NCBI RefSeq assembly: GCF_964340395.1
Contig: NC_135571.1
Location: forward strand, 6,618,453 to 6,682,452
Direction of reading: 5' to 3'
Length of the DNA stretch: 64,000 nucleotides
Source of the DNA: Glandiceps talaboti
Lineage: Eukaryota; Hemichordata; Enteropneusta; Spengelidae
How positions within the stretch are numbered: position 1 is the first letter of the stretch; each line of letters begins with the position of its first letter. This document shows positions 1-12,200 of this stretch, piece by piece. The notes beneath the pieces were generated by a model. The model ran no database searches, had not been told where the DNA came from, and saw only the letters and a list, made by a program, of their open reading frames with translations. The position numbers and the translations under genes are program-made.

Positions 1-1340
1 CATTGTAATTATGTGTACATTAAAGGGGCACAAGCTGAGTTGATATGTTTTTGGGTGTTATTTTTGCTGCAGATTCAACAGGAATTTCTACTTCCTGAAG
101 CATACTCGGGTACATGTACTTAACTAGGATTTCGTCTCATCAGTGAAGTAAGGTCGTATCTGCCTATACAACTGCATAGCAGATACAACCTTACTGCACT
201 GATGCTTCAATTTACAATTGACTGAGCTCAAACCTGGTATTAAGATATAACTTATAAATGGTACAACGATAATTTTTTTTATATGTCCAAAAATGTTGAG
301 AAAATCTAACATGCAATCAACAGTCCTAGCAACACCAGCAGACAATTGTAATGTCATAGAAGATACATTATATGTATCAACATTAATATTATAATACTAG
401 TTCAGTCAAGATTTTATGTAAATATTTTCACTTGAGTCAAAATTATATGAACTCAGCTTGTGCCCCTTTACTGAATATGTACCAGACAACATTTTCTGAC
501 TTATAAAAAAATGGGTTCTTCTAATTATGTACAATATTATTCTGTGTTTATGAAGTATAGATAGTAGGTTAGAGGGCCTCATTCCATCACTGTTAACAAA
601 GTAGACACCTAAATTTATATACCTAGCTCTAAACTCCCTAGCTTGCAAACAAATATATGTAAATAAGTAAGAGTAACAGTGGATCTATCAAACTGGAATC
701 TTGTCAAATTTTGAAATATGTTGAAAATACCATGGTCATTTTTACCACAAACTAGCATGTTTATAGATGAGGCACAGATATATACATGTACAAGTGAAAC
801 AGAAACTGACGGTTGTGTTGTAGATATTACACGTAATGGAATGCACGGGTGTGAACAATACAAAGGTTGTTGACCCCTATTGTATGTTGAGTATATTAGC
901 AGGTTTCCATTACATACACATTGAACATATATATACATTGTATACACAGCAATAAATTTCTTAGTCTGAGTCACTGAAAAGCGAATTTCTGCAGAATCAT
1001 GTAGTTATCACAGACGACCATGTTGTAGTAAACAGCGTGAGATTGTGTTGTCATTGTTATTTTTAGATATCCAGACTCAAGGACAAAGAGATTTTTATTT
1101 ACCAGGCACTATTGTACATTGTATTACCTAAGTCAGCAGACTGTGAACACTAAGCAGGAGAAATGTTTATGACTTACAGTGGAGATCTAAATAAAATGGA
1201 TCTATGCTGTTAATTACATTTTCGTTCTCTTACATTCTATTACGATTTTTCCCATATTTTGTTTCACTCCCTTATTTTCACTTTCTCTTTGGCAATTTAT
1301 GTCCCTATGCAATTGTTTCTTTCCCTCTATGTTAGTGTCA
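1..1340. other. AT-rich intergenic DNA, no gene seen
   Basis: Open frames here are short and show no domain, signal peptide or plausible splice structure. A short segment near 38-60 recurs inverted near 450-475 (the words around 'gctgag' and 'aaggggcaca'), so a decayed foldback element is possible. Confidence 0.5.
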
Positions 1341-1342
1341 TA

Positions 1343-1565
<223 letters not shown>

Positions 1566-1844
1566 AAGTGCAAATATACTATACACAATGTAGTCACATT
1601 TCATACTCATAGACATATTAATACATTTTGTACATTGCTGAACTTGTCCTGATGCATTGACGTAGATTTAGCAATTTAGCTATAGTAGTCACAACATTGC
1701 CTTCATAGCAGCAAAGTTGAATGAATAACAGTTTACTTTGATAAAACCACTGGACAGGCATGCAATTATTCACTATTACAAACATCATCATGGCTAGTTG
1801 TATGGAGTGATGGCTAAGTACAAACCAGGCTCAGTAACTATGAA

Positions 1845-1935
1845 ACTCTGTAAGGTACACCATTACGGGGCACCCTCACACATCACTCAACCCCTCTCAA
1901 GGTGAGGGTAGAGCTGACACAACATGTCTTACACT
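1845..1935 (+). repeat. Interspersed repeat, copy A
   Basis: This copy has the order: aaggtacac, cattacggggca, ccctcacacatca, ctcaacccctctca, gtgagggt. The same order recurs near 9210-9270, 9866-9965 and 26715-26815, and forms the 85-bp unit of the minisatellite at 6561-7240. It is probably an old dispersed element; I see no coding capacity and cannot name the family. Confidence 0.6.
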
Positions 1936-2102
1936 GTGAGAGGTGCCAAATTTGACATTTGTTAGGATTCAAATGATCATGCACACCTGTATCACTCTTT
2001 TGATCTGACCCAACTAAATTTTGTACAAAGACACACACTGCTTCAGCAAAGTATCAATATATTGCAGTAATGTAGTTCATCATTCATACATTTGTACTTA
2101 GT

Positions 2103-2455
2103 TAGACTCTCTCACAGTCTTCGGAGCTTCGCATTACTGTAAAATTAAAGCTAAACGGATTATTTTGTATTTACCGATACCACCTACATAACATACTACA
2201 TGACCGTACTCGTGCGCCCTCATTGACCACATAGAGATAACTAATTGTTGACGTGTGACTGCGATGCTCCATGTATATAGAACACGGAGCGTCGCAGTCA
2301 CACATCAACGAATGGTTATTTCTATCATGGTCGATGAGGGCGCACAGTACAAGGATATTCAAGTACGGTTATATAGCTGGTATCGGTACATACAAAATAA
2401 TTCGTTTACCTTTATTTTTAGTAAACCGAAGCTCCGAGGACTGTGAGAGAGTCTA
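2103..2455. mobile_element. Mutator-like foldback MITE with 9-bp target duplication
   Basis: A roughly 353-bp near-palindrome: its start (TAGACTCTCTCACAGTC) pairs with its end (GACTGTGAGAGAGTCTA), and the arms continue inward almost to the centre near 2275. The flanks are GTACTTAGT (2094-2102) and ATACTTAGT (2456-2464), a 9-bp duplication with one mismatch. Long inverted repeats plus a 9-bp duplication is the Mutator superfamily pattern. No transposase is encoded, so it is non-autonomous. An 8-bp duplication (TACTTAGT) is an alternative reading. Confidence 0.75.
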
Positions 2456-2464
2456 ATACTTAGT

Positions 2465-2543
2465 CTGTAAGATACAGACACTCGTGCCACGCTATCAGTC
2501 GGTAGTCTGATAGTGCCGAACAACACGACGATGTATCTTACAG
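2465..2543. repeat. Short hairpin next to the foldback element
   Basis: CTGTAAGATAC at 2465-2475 pairs with GTATCTTACAG at 2533-2543. An inner stem is formed by CTATCAG and CTGATAG. The hairpin abuts the preceding MITE and may be a separate small element or a nested insertion. Confidence 0.55.
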
Positions 2544-2544
2544 T

Positions 2545-3836
2545 CTATTCATACTTTGATTGGCAGCATACATGTAGTAAACTTTTATTACACTACACTA
2601 ACGTAAAGTTACTTGTATCAGGGAAGGACTGCATGGTACTTCCCACTTTTGCATACTAACCTTACACATGCTACTGCATCAAAGTTACAAATGCAACCTT
2701 TTAGGGTAACATCCAACGTAGTGTTGTACGTATAGACATCATCTGAGGGGATCGTGTATAACATCTTGACTAACAACACACCAACACAACATAGCAACGA
2801 AAACTTGTCTTTGCTATTTGTCACATCCTGATATCGTGTACCATACACCTGTAAAGTAAACAGATTCAAGATAAAGAAAATACACAACATGTCATGTTTG
2901 TTTGTTTGTTTGTTTATCTTTTCAAATTGCAACATTGTACATGTCAGTTTTAGATAATACATGTAAATACTGAACTCATACCCTGGTTGTTTCGACACCA
3001 CGAAAATACACATTACTTGTGATTTTCTCGAAATCTGAGACAAATCATTCAGCATTGTAAGTTATTTTTGAAAATTCAGTTTACACAGGTACATGTTCCA
3101 GCATAATGTAATTATATTACCCCATACACAAGCCAAGTTATTGTCTTTGAACAGAAAATGTGGATTATACACCTTGCTCATTCTACATCATGACAACTTG
3201 TGTCTACGTAATTGGCTCTGAAGCGCTCCAAATATGGAAGTGTTCCTAATCATCATCATTTTGTCAGATTTTTTATGCATTATGCTTGAGGAGGTATAAT
3301 TATATTATTCCCCAATATTTTACTCAATTCTGCTGAAAAATACTCCTGACATACAAGTAAGCGTGTTGTCCCTACTCATAGTGACAGGACCCCTTATGTT
3401 ACTCATATAAAGCCAAATGAAGAAAATATTGGGTGAAGTACATTTCATTAACATTGTATTGCAAAAATAGAAAACTTTGAAAGTGAAATTTTTGCAAAAT
3501 ATATTAACAATAACACCTTACAAAAAAATATGTGATTATGTCTGTAATGTATCCTTCGGAAAAACATTTAACATTTTCACATGATGTACCTTTGTATGTC
3601 AGTGCACACATAATTGTACCTTGCCCTGTTTTGATAGAAAATCAAGTTCAGTATTTACCAGTGATATGAAACAATGATATGACCTTTGACCTTTGACTCT
3701 ATATCCTCCTAAAAAACCACTTCTGAACAATGATACATTGGTGAGGACTACTTAACGTTGACCCACATTTTAACACAAAACGTGTACACGTGTATGTACA
3801 TGTACATGTAAAGTAGCAAGCAGAAAACAATATTGT
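2545..3836. other. Intergenic DNA, no gene seen
   Basis: No convincing coding exon. A segment near 3300-3325 (attattccccaatatttt) resembles the ends of the inverted-repeat element at 34436-34576, suggesting a degraded copy. Short tacatgta runs occur near 3795-3810. Confidence 0.4.
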
Positions 3837-3844
3837 CTTGTTTC

Positions 3845-4015
3845 CAGTGTGCCCTGTAAGCTAATTTGACATGCCACTGACGCACACATCTTCTAGTGAC
3901 GCACCAAAATTTGGTATTCCCCTATCTCTTTCTATGTGGTGACTCACAAGATATCCCAGTTTTTCTCATTTTGACTCACAACAACAAAATTTGGTTGTCA
4001 TAAGAGGGCACACTG
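3845..4015. mobile_element. hAT-like MITE with perfect 8-bp target duplication
   Basis: A 171-bp element whose left end CAGTGTGCCCT pairs with right end AGGGCACACTG. It is flanked by identical octamers CTTGTTTC at 3837-3844 and 4016-4023. A short terminal inverted repeat starting CAG plus an 8-bp duplication is the hAT superfamily signature. It has no coding capacity. A relative without duplication lies at 4365-4486. Confidence 0.85.
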
Positions 4016-4364
4016 CTTGTTTCACTGAAAATTTACGATGGATTACTGCGCCAGAGGTTTAATACATACGTGCAGTTACAAATGTGTAAATGTATATGTA
4101 CAATGTACAATGTACATGTATATACATGAACATGCAATGTATACATTACGATGCATTGATTATAAAAACGTAAAACTGATCACGATTTCAACTTTATTTA
4201 TATACTATATATTTTTCTTTTGAATAAATCTAATATAAATCTTTTCTTTATTTTTAATGAATTTCTTTTCTATTTATTTAGGAAAATGGATTGTTATTTT
4301 TCATCTTCATTTCTTAAAGGCCAAGGTTTCAATCCTAGGTTCCAGTATTTGTGTTATCATATCC

Positions 4365-4486
4365 CAGTGTGCTCTCTAATTTTAGCCAAATTTTGTTGAG
4401 ATACGGGAACACCAAATTTTGGTGTGCCGCTAGAAATTGTGTGCACCAGTCACACGGCAAATTGTCTTAGACTAGAGGGCACACTG
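4365..4486. mobile_element. hAT-like MITE, second copy of the CAGTGTGC family
   Basis: It runs from CAGTGTGCTCTCTAA to AGAGGGCACACTG, the same termini as the element at 3845-4015, and shares internal words such as caaattttg. Its flanks do not match each other, so it is older, or one side has been deleted or rearranged. Confidence 0.65.
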
Positions 4487-6555
4487 CAGTGCAGCCATTA
4501 CAATTACATACGACTATTCCTTTGTTCTGGACCAACTTACAACTTCTTCAATAGCTCTGCCAGACGACTGTTTTCATACCCAAATTGTAATTTCCTAAGG
4601 TAAACAGGGCCTTACCAGACACTATTGTTTAATGTTATTGCAATTTTTTTACAACGTAAATGACAAGTGCGTCACTTTATCTTTGATGCCCTTAGAACAT
4701 GTGGAATGAATGGATACATGTATGGTATGGTGGTAACACAACTGGAGCAAAGAGACGTTTGTTCATGACCTTTCAAAAAGCAGGTCTGGTTCAAGGTCAC
4801 CTGACAAACTGACGGCAGGAACAAATCTAGTTCATGTCGCCTTTGACCCAGATTCAAGGGCACACGCTCTGTCTGCATGCACATCCTGGTGTCAATTTCA
4901 TAACACACTGTCCACAATGTGGTCGTCTACAACTAAATGCAGTGTTTTAAATATAAGCACAAAAAATCGTGACTTTGAAACCATGATACTACATACCTCA
5001 AAAAAACTCACATGCCTACTGGCATAAATGGGAACAGTTTATAAAAGTGTTCCTGGTCACAAAAATACCCATTCTCGATCACAACAGTGTATAGTAGTTT
5101 GTATGTACACATACAATGTATGACACATCAGTCGGTAGGCGTATAGAGTCAACAAATATCGCTTTTCCTGACACCAACCACTACACTGACTTTTAACAGC
5201 TATTGCATATAATATATCCATGTCATGTGAAAAACCTGACATAATGCAGGATGTACATGTAGATAGCCATATCAAAATTATCAAAAGGATTGTTTAAAGT
5301 CCAAAAAACTGCCACCCATGTTTGGACAAACACATCACTCGATTCACATTTTTAAAACATCCATCAACGGCACCCAAGTTATTCCTCAGAAAAATACAAA
5401 TAAATATTTTTTTTTTACTCACACTGGCACTCACATCTTGCTCATGTGCACTGGAGTTATTCAAGGGGTCCCATAAATTTCACAGACTGCTCAACTTCAA
5501 GGTCACCTATTTTTTTTTGTTTTGTTTATAGTCTGTAGTATCTTTACTGACAACCAAATGGGTGGACCCCATATCTCATTATTATTCAAATATGTAATCC
5601 GGACCATTCTATTTTCTATGGGTAAAACTTCACAGCTGTTACTAATGAGGGGGAGATTAATTAACTTGACTGGCATGGCAATTTCATATTTTGTGAAATG
5701 TTTGATAGCAAGGCGTTAAAAGTATCAAAAAGAGTAACTTCTGACAAGATATGCTACATAAAACTGACAGAAAACTCATCTCCATTTTCAATTATCTGGC
5801 TCTAATATCCATGTGTTCCTTCTTTCATAGTGGCAATCACAACAAGGCCCCCTAAGTTGGTACATGGTGAAGTGCCAGTACAAATAAGGTGACTGTTCTC
5901 TATTGTGATGTAGATAGTACATAAAATAGTAGGTAAAATAACGACCTGAACCCCCCACCCACCCACCCCACCTAACCCCACCCCCATCAGCAGAAGTGCA
6001 TATACATGTACATATACATGTAAACTTACCAATATTCCAAAGGGATTCATTGAAAATACAAGCAGAAAATTCAGAAATCAAACTTTTTGTAACTTTGTAA
6101 TTTTAACATATTTTTACTTATTTTGTGTATTTATTAGTGACGTTTTTACACATAATTTTGAGTCCAGTCAAATATTCTGTAAAATTTAACAGTTCAGGAA
6201 GAATAACTCCTTGTTCTGCATTAACCTCTTGAGACAAGTATGGCGCCTAGATTATTATTTTGTCTCTACTCTAAGTTTGACAGATAGCCACTCTAACTCC
6301 AGGAACAGGTGCCTGTATTCAGTACGCCAAAGTATTGGCTATTTTTGTCTTCTAACCAACTGTGTACATGCAAGTAAACAGCTGTTGCGTTAAATTTCTC
6401 TGTTAAATGTCTTCCTCACCTACATTATTGTACATGTACGGTAACACATGGGGTTATTCATCAAATAAACAAATGGTATAGCAATCATGTCTTGCATTTA
6501 TACACAGTGGTCTAGATACATCATGTAGTTACTAAAGTATGACAGCCAGAGTTTC
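4487..6555. other. Intergenic DNA with a C-rich/G-rich tract
   Basis: No gene supported. The notable item is 5951-5990, where the plus strand is CCC-runs and the minus strand has at least five runs of three or more G separated by one to three bases. This fits the pattern for an intramolecular G-quadruplex. Confidence 0.45.
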
Positions 6556-6560
6556 AGTAA

Positions 6561-7240
6561 GGTACAAATGTACGCACTGACTGGGTGTACGTCCTCACAC
6601 ATCAGTCAACCCATCTAAGAGAGAGGACATCACTGAGGACAGTAAGGTACAAATGTACACCATGACTAGGTGTACGTCCTCACGCATCAGTCAACCCATC
6701 TAAGAGAGAGGACATCGGTGAGGACAGTAAGGTACAAATGTACGCCATGACTGGGTGTACCTCCTCACGCATCAGTCAACCCATCTCAGAGAAAGGACAT
6801 CGGTGAGGACAGTAAGGTACAAATGTACGCCATGACTGGGTGTACCTCCTCAGGCATCAGTCAACCCATCTCAGAGAGAGGACATCGGTGAGGACAGTAA
6901 GGTACAAATGTACGCCATGACTGGGTGTACGTCCTCAGGCAACAGTCAACCCATCTCAGAGAGAGGACATCGGTGAGGACAGTAAGGTACAAATGTACGC
7001 CATGACTGGGTGTACCTCCTCACGCATCAGTCAACCCATCTCAGAGAAAGGACATCGGTGAGGACAGTAAGGTACAAATGTACGCCATGACTGGGTGTAC
7101 GTCCTCACGCATCAGTCAACCCATCTCAGAGAGAGGACATCACTGAGGACAGTAAGGTACGAATGTACGCCATGACTGGGTGTACGTCCTCACGCATCAG
7201 TCAACCCATCTCAGAGCGAGGACATCAGTAAGGACAGAAC
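6561..7240 (+). repeat. 85-bp minisatellite, 8 copies
   Basis: Units begin with ggtac at 6561, 6646, 6731, 6816, 6901, 6986, 7071 and 7156, a constant period of 85 bp. They differ by a few substitutions and no indels I can see. The unit contains the landmarks of the dispersed repeat at 1845-1935 (gtac, ccatgactggg, cctcacgcatcagtcaaccc, gaggacat). It lacks the repeat-unique spacer alternation of a CRISPR. Confidence 0.95.
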
Positions 7241-7532
7241 GCGTACGACAGAACATATCTTAAAGTCTACCATAGTTTTACTTTCAGTATGGATGCCAAC
7301 GTGGTTTCTAACTAAACCAAATTGTAACGATATCATATAGGAACTAGACTACTAGATTTTATACATAACATGATTTATAAAAAAAAAAAGTCTCTTTCCT
7401 GGAGTGGAGTTCCCCTTTCATTTATTGCATAATTGTTGCCACATACTAGTCACAATGTACCTGTAGTTTACAAGTCATTTATCAAAATTCTACCTGGCCA
7501 TGGTTTTATCACAGTGGACCTGGAGAGTGTAC

Positions 7533-7719
7533 TAGCCTACATTTTTTCCCTGTAGATTTGAAGGACTATCGCTACTATGCTATATCATGTATTCCACTAT
7601 CCTAACTGACATTTTGAGTTTTCGCTGTCCTTCCAAAAATTCCAAAAATCAAAATGTCAGTTTAGGATAGCTAGTAGTAAGTGTAGTAGCGATAGTCCTT
7701 CAAGTCTACAGGTAGGCTA
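7533..7719. mobile_element. Foldback/MITE-like inverted repeat
   Basis: The left arm (tagcctac, then gtagatttgaaggactatcg) pairs with the right arm (cgatagtccttcaagtctac, then gtaggcta), with inner pairs such as tgacattttga and tcaaaatgtca. There is a loop of about 30 bp. I found no clear target duplication, so the family is open. Confidence 0.6.
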
Positions 7720-8975
7720 GGTGCGTACCTGATTTTTTGAGAATGCGGAAAGTAATAAAAAGTGGGCGGATACTACTAGTGTATACAAATCAAGTCTTTT
7801 TAGATTTGCCAAAAAAAAAAACATAAATTGTTGAAAAATGTTAGTTCCGTTTATTGTAAGTCTTTGATAACAAGACTCTGTCAGTCAGCAGGCTTCACTA
7901 AATTGTTATTATTTCACATCGACTTACACCAAATATATGTAGCATTGACTTCAGAAAATGTCCTTGTAATCCACTGTTGAAGTTTTATCAAATTTATGAT
8001 GTACGGCCGGCCCTTGTTAGTTGCTCCACTGCCTATGCTGTGCCAGAGGCAGTAAACTGTAAGTGAAATATGTATATGTATACATGTAGTATGGGTGATG
8101 CCTGAAGCCCAAAAAATGCACTTTATTAAGGCCAAATAAAACAAATGTGTTTCCAATAACCTGCCTGACCCTACCTTTGTAAATTTAAATTTAGGCCGCT
8201 GACCGTAAATACTTTTTTTTTAAACATTAAAAACAAAAAAGGTACAAATTTCTTTGTCTGTTTGTCCTTGGTGCACATCTGTTTTCTTTCCCCAGTCATG
8301 CCTGTACATATTTCATTAAAAATATCACAAAAGGCGTATTCTAACCGACATTTTGTTTGTGTTTTGCATCGAAGCAATAGTTTTCAAAAATAAAAAAAAT
8401 TAAAATAAAATACATAATAAGATAAATTTCCGACCTACCTACCCTATTTCCTGAGTCCATGTTATCGATGTTATCAGAAACACACAATTATTTTTTTCCG
8501 AATTCAATCATTCGATTATTTGTATATGTTGTTACACTGGTTTGCTTCCTGTATTTCCTGGAATTACTTGTATGGCAGTATAGTATATTACATAAATGGT
8601 GTATGCTATCATGAACAGTAGAAGCCTAGAAAGTAGAATCCAGATGATGAGGATTTTAAATTGGATTTCCCCATCCAAATGTCAAAATCCAAAATCAAAA
8701 TTCAAAATCCCCATTTGCATGGATTCTCTGGATGGATGCAAACTGAGGTCTAACCACAGTAAAGGTATAAATTGTAACGATACTGTATAGGAACTAGACT
8801 AGTGGATTCTAAGCTTGAACAGTAGTTTTACCTGGAATGACATTTTTCTTCTCACGTTTGTTTTTATCCAGTTACAACTTATCAAAGTTGTACTAGTCTG
8901 GATGTCAACGAGGTTTCTAACTAAGTGAGTGGAGGTGTAAATAGTAACGATACTGTACAGTATAGGAACTGGACA
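7720..8975. other. Intergenic DNA with imperfect dispersed repeat
   Basis: A block built around gtaacgatactgtatag-gaactagac occurs near 7320-7360 (just upstream), 8765-8810 and 8940-8975. Copies at 7297 and 8900 are preceded by a shared gtttctaacta. No coding exon is supported. Confidence 0.4.
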
Positions 8976-9160
8976 ATCTGATTAAAATCTGATGTGGTGA
9001 AAGCGGCTAAATGCTTTATATACCTCTATTTCCATCGTTTTGTGTCATGTTTTTCATTCTGAGTGATCGCCACCTTCCCGATCACTCGGAACAAAAACCT
9101 CAGAAATAGAGGTAAATAAAGCATTTAGCTGCTTTCACCACATCAGATTTTATTCAGATT
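8976..9160. mobile_element. Foldback/MITE-like inverted repeat with about 60-bp arms
   Basis: The left arm from 8976 (aatctgattaaaatctgatg, then gtggtgaaagcggctaaatg) pairs with the right arm ending at 9160 (catttagctgctttcaccac, then catcagattttattcagatt). An inner pair, gagtgatcg and cgatcactc, closes the hairpin. No clear target duplication was found. Confidence 0.65.
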
Positions 9161-9865
9161 GAGAAATTAGACTAAAGTTGCACTAGTGTCGAACCAGTTA
9201 CACTCTACACAGAAAGTACGCCGTGACGGGGCGAGGGCTGTGAGGATGGAACAACACAACAGATCTAACAGTCTAACATACATTGTACATATACATTTGT
9301 AGCAGTTATCAGGATGTTCACAGATTTTCTACTAAAGGTTGTTGAATTTTCAACAGGCAATTATTTAGAAACAGTAATAGTTACAACTACTGAGGTATCA
9401 TTTACGCCATAAATATAATTGCATATATACCCTGTAATCGTACATTGAATTTTTCATTACAGTAGAATTTCCATACTGTGTATCCTAGGAGACATGACTC
9501 CTAAGCATCACTGACTGGATTTACTGTTGACTCATCATAGACACTTAGGGTCAAATCTTAGCTAAATATTGATATAGTATGACTCACAATAGACAAACAC
9601 AGTGTCATATTTTGTTCAAGGCTGTGTACTATCTGCCTGGGCCCAAAAGCCATTGTAAGAAGACATTCAGGTCTCCCACTCTTTCACTTTGGAAGTTTGT
9701 TGAACAAAACCAAAGTTTGACCCTCTGTCTAGGTGCAGTCTTGGCCTTACATGTATAAGTTACAATGCAAATCTTTAAACTAAGCAAAAATAGCCCAACA
9801 TTCTAAAACTAGAGACTAGATGGTCAATAGATTGAATGTAAAAACTGACTTCTTTACCTTTTCCT

Positions 9866-9965
9866 AGCCTGTAAGGAACGCTGTGATGGGGCGCCCTCAC
9901 ACAACGGTCAATCCCAGGGTGAGAGGAGGCAGGTGAGGGTGCAACGACACAGCCTATCTTGCAGT
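9866..9965 (+). repeat. Interspersed repeat, copy C
   Basis: It shows the same ordered words as 1845-1935: ctgtaagg, gtgatggggcgccctcacac, ggtcaatccc, gtgaggg, acgacaca. A shorter copy lies at about 9210-9270 (acgccgtgacggggcg, gtgaggatgg). Confidence 0.55.
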
Positions 9966-10689
9966 CCTTGTCTTTCTATGTCTGAGCTATTACAGATTAT
10001 ACATCATGTACAACTCCCGTCAGAGATTAACAAAACTTTTCATGTGTTTGTCACACAATGTGTTCCTGTCTTGTTCTACGGTTTATTACATAAAATTTCC
10101 TGTGGAACTGAGTAGTGGGTGTGCCCCAATAAAAATGATCAAAACAGACACACAATTACCTTATCAACATAGAATGGCTCTCCGAGACTGGTGACTAATC
10201 AGCTGATTTGAAAATATCCATTATAATGGTTTCAATTCAACACAGATGACAGACCAGCTGCTAAATATAGAGTGCTACCTTTGTACATGCATATGCTGTT
10301 TTACAATAATATTAGTGTTTGTTGAAATATACCGAAAGTTCACTTTGTCATTTTATAAGGGTACTTTTTTTTTTATTCTCATTGTCAGAGTTTTGGACAG
10401 AGGAGAAAGGAAGAAAGTCTGCCCTGAATTCTCCATGGTCATTAGCTAATTTTGCCAGTGTTTTTCTAGACCGAGAGGGACATTGAGTGACACTACCTAT
10501 GGCAAGGCGCCCGTTCTGGAAGTGTCACGTCTGGGGTGTGGCTCGCCTTATAAAGCTCATTTGAATGTAAAATATCCAAACTTACACCTGTCGAACACAA
10601 CAAGTGACCAATCGAGAGAACGAGAAATCTTGGCTCACATTACTATAATACAGGCCAGAATTTATTAAGTCTAGGGATCGAAATCTACC

Positions 10690-11190
10690 TAACTTCTTTA
10701 AAGTTTGTTATTTTACTGGGGGTTTCCTCCCAATGTTTTTGTTAACTGTGGTAAGTAGGTAAAATCAACCTGAGTTCCCCAGTCATTTCACTCAGGTTTC
10801 CAACCAGTGTTTTTTGTTAAGGGTGGTACAATGTAAATTCTACCTGAGTAGATACCCCTTTCATTTTACCAAGATTGTCGATCCCTACCAATGTTTACCT
10901 GAGTTCCTTATCACCCTCAACAAAAACACTGGTAGGGAACCCTGGTAAAATGACAGGGGAACTCAGGTAGATTTTACCTGCTTACCACCCCCAATGAAAA
11001 CACTGGTAGGGAACCCTGGTAATATGACTGAATATGTACATGTACTTAAAATCTACTGTACCCGAGTTCCCAAGTGTTTACCAGGTTCCATACCGGTGTT
11101 TTTGTTGAGGGTGGTAAGTTATATTAAGTACATTGTACACAAAAAATGTATGTAAAATCTATCAGTCATTTTCTACATGTAGGGTTATTG
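10690..11190. repeat. Cluster of about 75-bp repeats in both orientations
   Basis: About six copies of a unit carrying (g)agttccc, accagtgtttttgtt and gggtggtaa occur on both strands. Forward copies are near 10716, 10790, 11080 and 11165; reverse copies are near 10915 and 10980 (aacactggtagggaacc twice). Arms at about 10779-10830 and 10982-11029 form a large palindrome. It could be a nested foldback element; family unknown. Confidence 0.6.
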
Positions 11191-11199
11191 TTAAGGGTG

Positions 11200-12060
11200 G
11201 TAAATTAACATTCACATCTACATGAGTTCCTGGCACAGTTATTTTACTGTTTACCAAATTCATGGCACATGGGTTTGGGACTTCTTGCAAGCTTCACAAA
11301 TCAATACCACCACCACCACCACCACCACCACCACTCCCTGAAATACACACCAACAACAACAACAGGATGCCAAAAGTACTGAATAAACTGCACATTTTTT
11401 TCCAGCAATTATTAAACTTGCCAACCTGATAGCAATTATTATCACCAAAATCTCAATACATAATTACTCTATCAACCAAACTAATTATGTTTTTAATTTG
11501 CCATAAATTAATTATTGACATCCTCCAAAGTAAGCTGGTGACACAGTGGTGTATTTTATGCATATAACTGTGATCGTTAAATACATACATATTTGTTTTA
11601 ATATTGACAGGTTTCATTGTTCTCATTACTTGTAACACTAACAGAGGGTTCACGTCAGGATGACTTGCGTGAACACGATTTTGAGTGTCATCGGTTCGAA
11701 CACTTTGAGAGTGTTTCCATACCTAAGGCTAAGCTGACAAATACGCTCAACATCTGCGACCAATATGGATTCGATCGACTCCGAGCAATATCATGTATAC
11801 TCGATAGTCAGACGTCGTTCACATGCCAAGCTTCAAGTTTCGTGTTCACAAGTCAACGATTTGTCAACAGCAGGGGTCAGCATTTTCCCCTTCGACATTG
11901 ACAAAATACCGTGGGAAGTTTCAGGCTAATGAAACAAATAGCACCATTGTGACCAAAATGTAACAGTCATCTCCAGAGGTCATGACGAATGTGTGTTACC
12001 ATACCACAGTCACTTGTACTGTGAGCTCATAACATTCTAGTCAATTTTCAGGATGAATAC
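11200..12060. other. Intergenic DNA, one unexplained open frame
   Basis: It holds a short (CCA)n tract near 11309-11335. An open frame at 11617-11901 (94 codons) has a mixed, non-repetitive composition but no recognisable domain and no start context or splice partner that I can defend. I do not call it a gene. Confidence 0.35.
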
Positions 12061-12066
12061 GCCATT

Positions 12067-12200
12067 CCGGGATCATCATAATACAAAATAATAACGTTAT
12101 TGTGTATTTTGAATATCCGTAAATACCTAGTAATGTCATTATTTTGTATTATGATAATCCCGTAACAGAATATGATCATCCGGGAATAGAATTCAAGGTG
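12067..12200. repeat. Palindrome around a shared ataatacaaaataat core
   Basis: Sequence near 12067-12094 (ccgggatcatcataatac, then aaaataat) pairs with 12136-12162 (attattttgtattatgat, then aatcccg). Downstream, gatcatccgggaat repeats the outer end. Probably a small foldback element. Confidence 0.5.

Noticed and set aside
6561-7240. Regular array that could be mistaken for CRISPR
   Set aside because: The whole 85-bp unit repeats; there are no unique spacers, no cas genes, and the setting is an animal genome.
11617-11901. 94-codon plus-strand frame with mixed composition
   Set aside because: No domain, no convincing start or splice context, and it extends from AT-rich spacer. Kept only as an intergenic remark.
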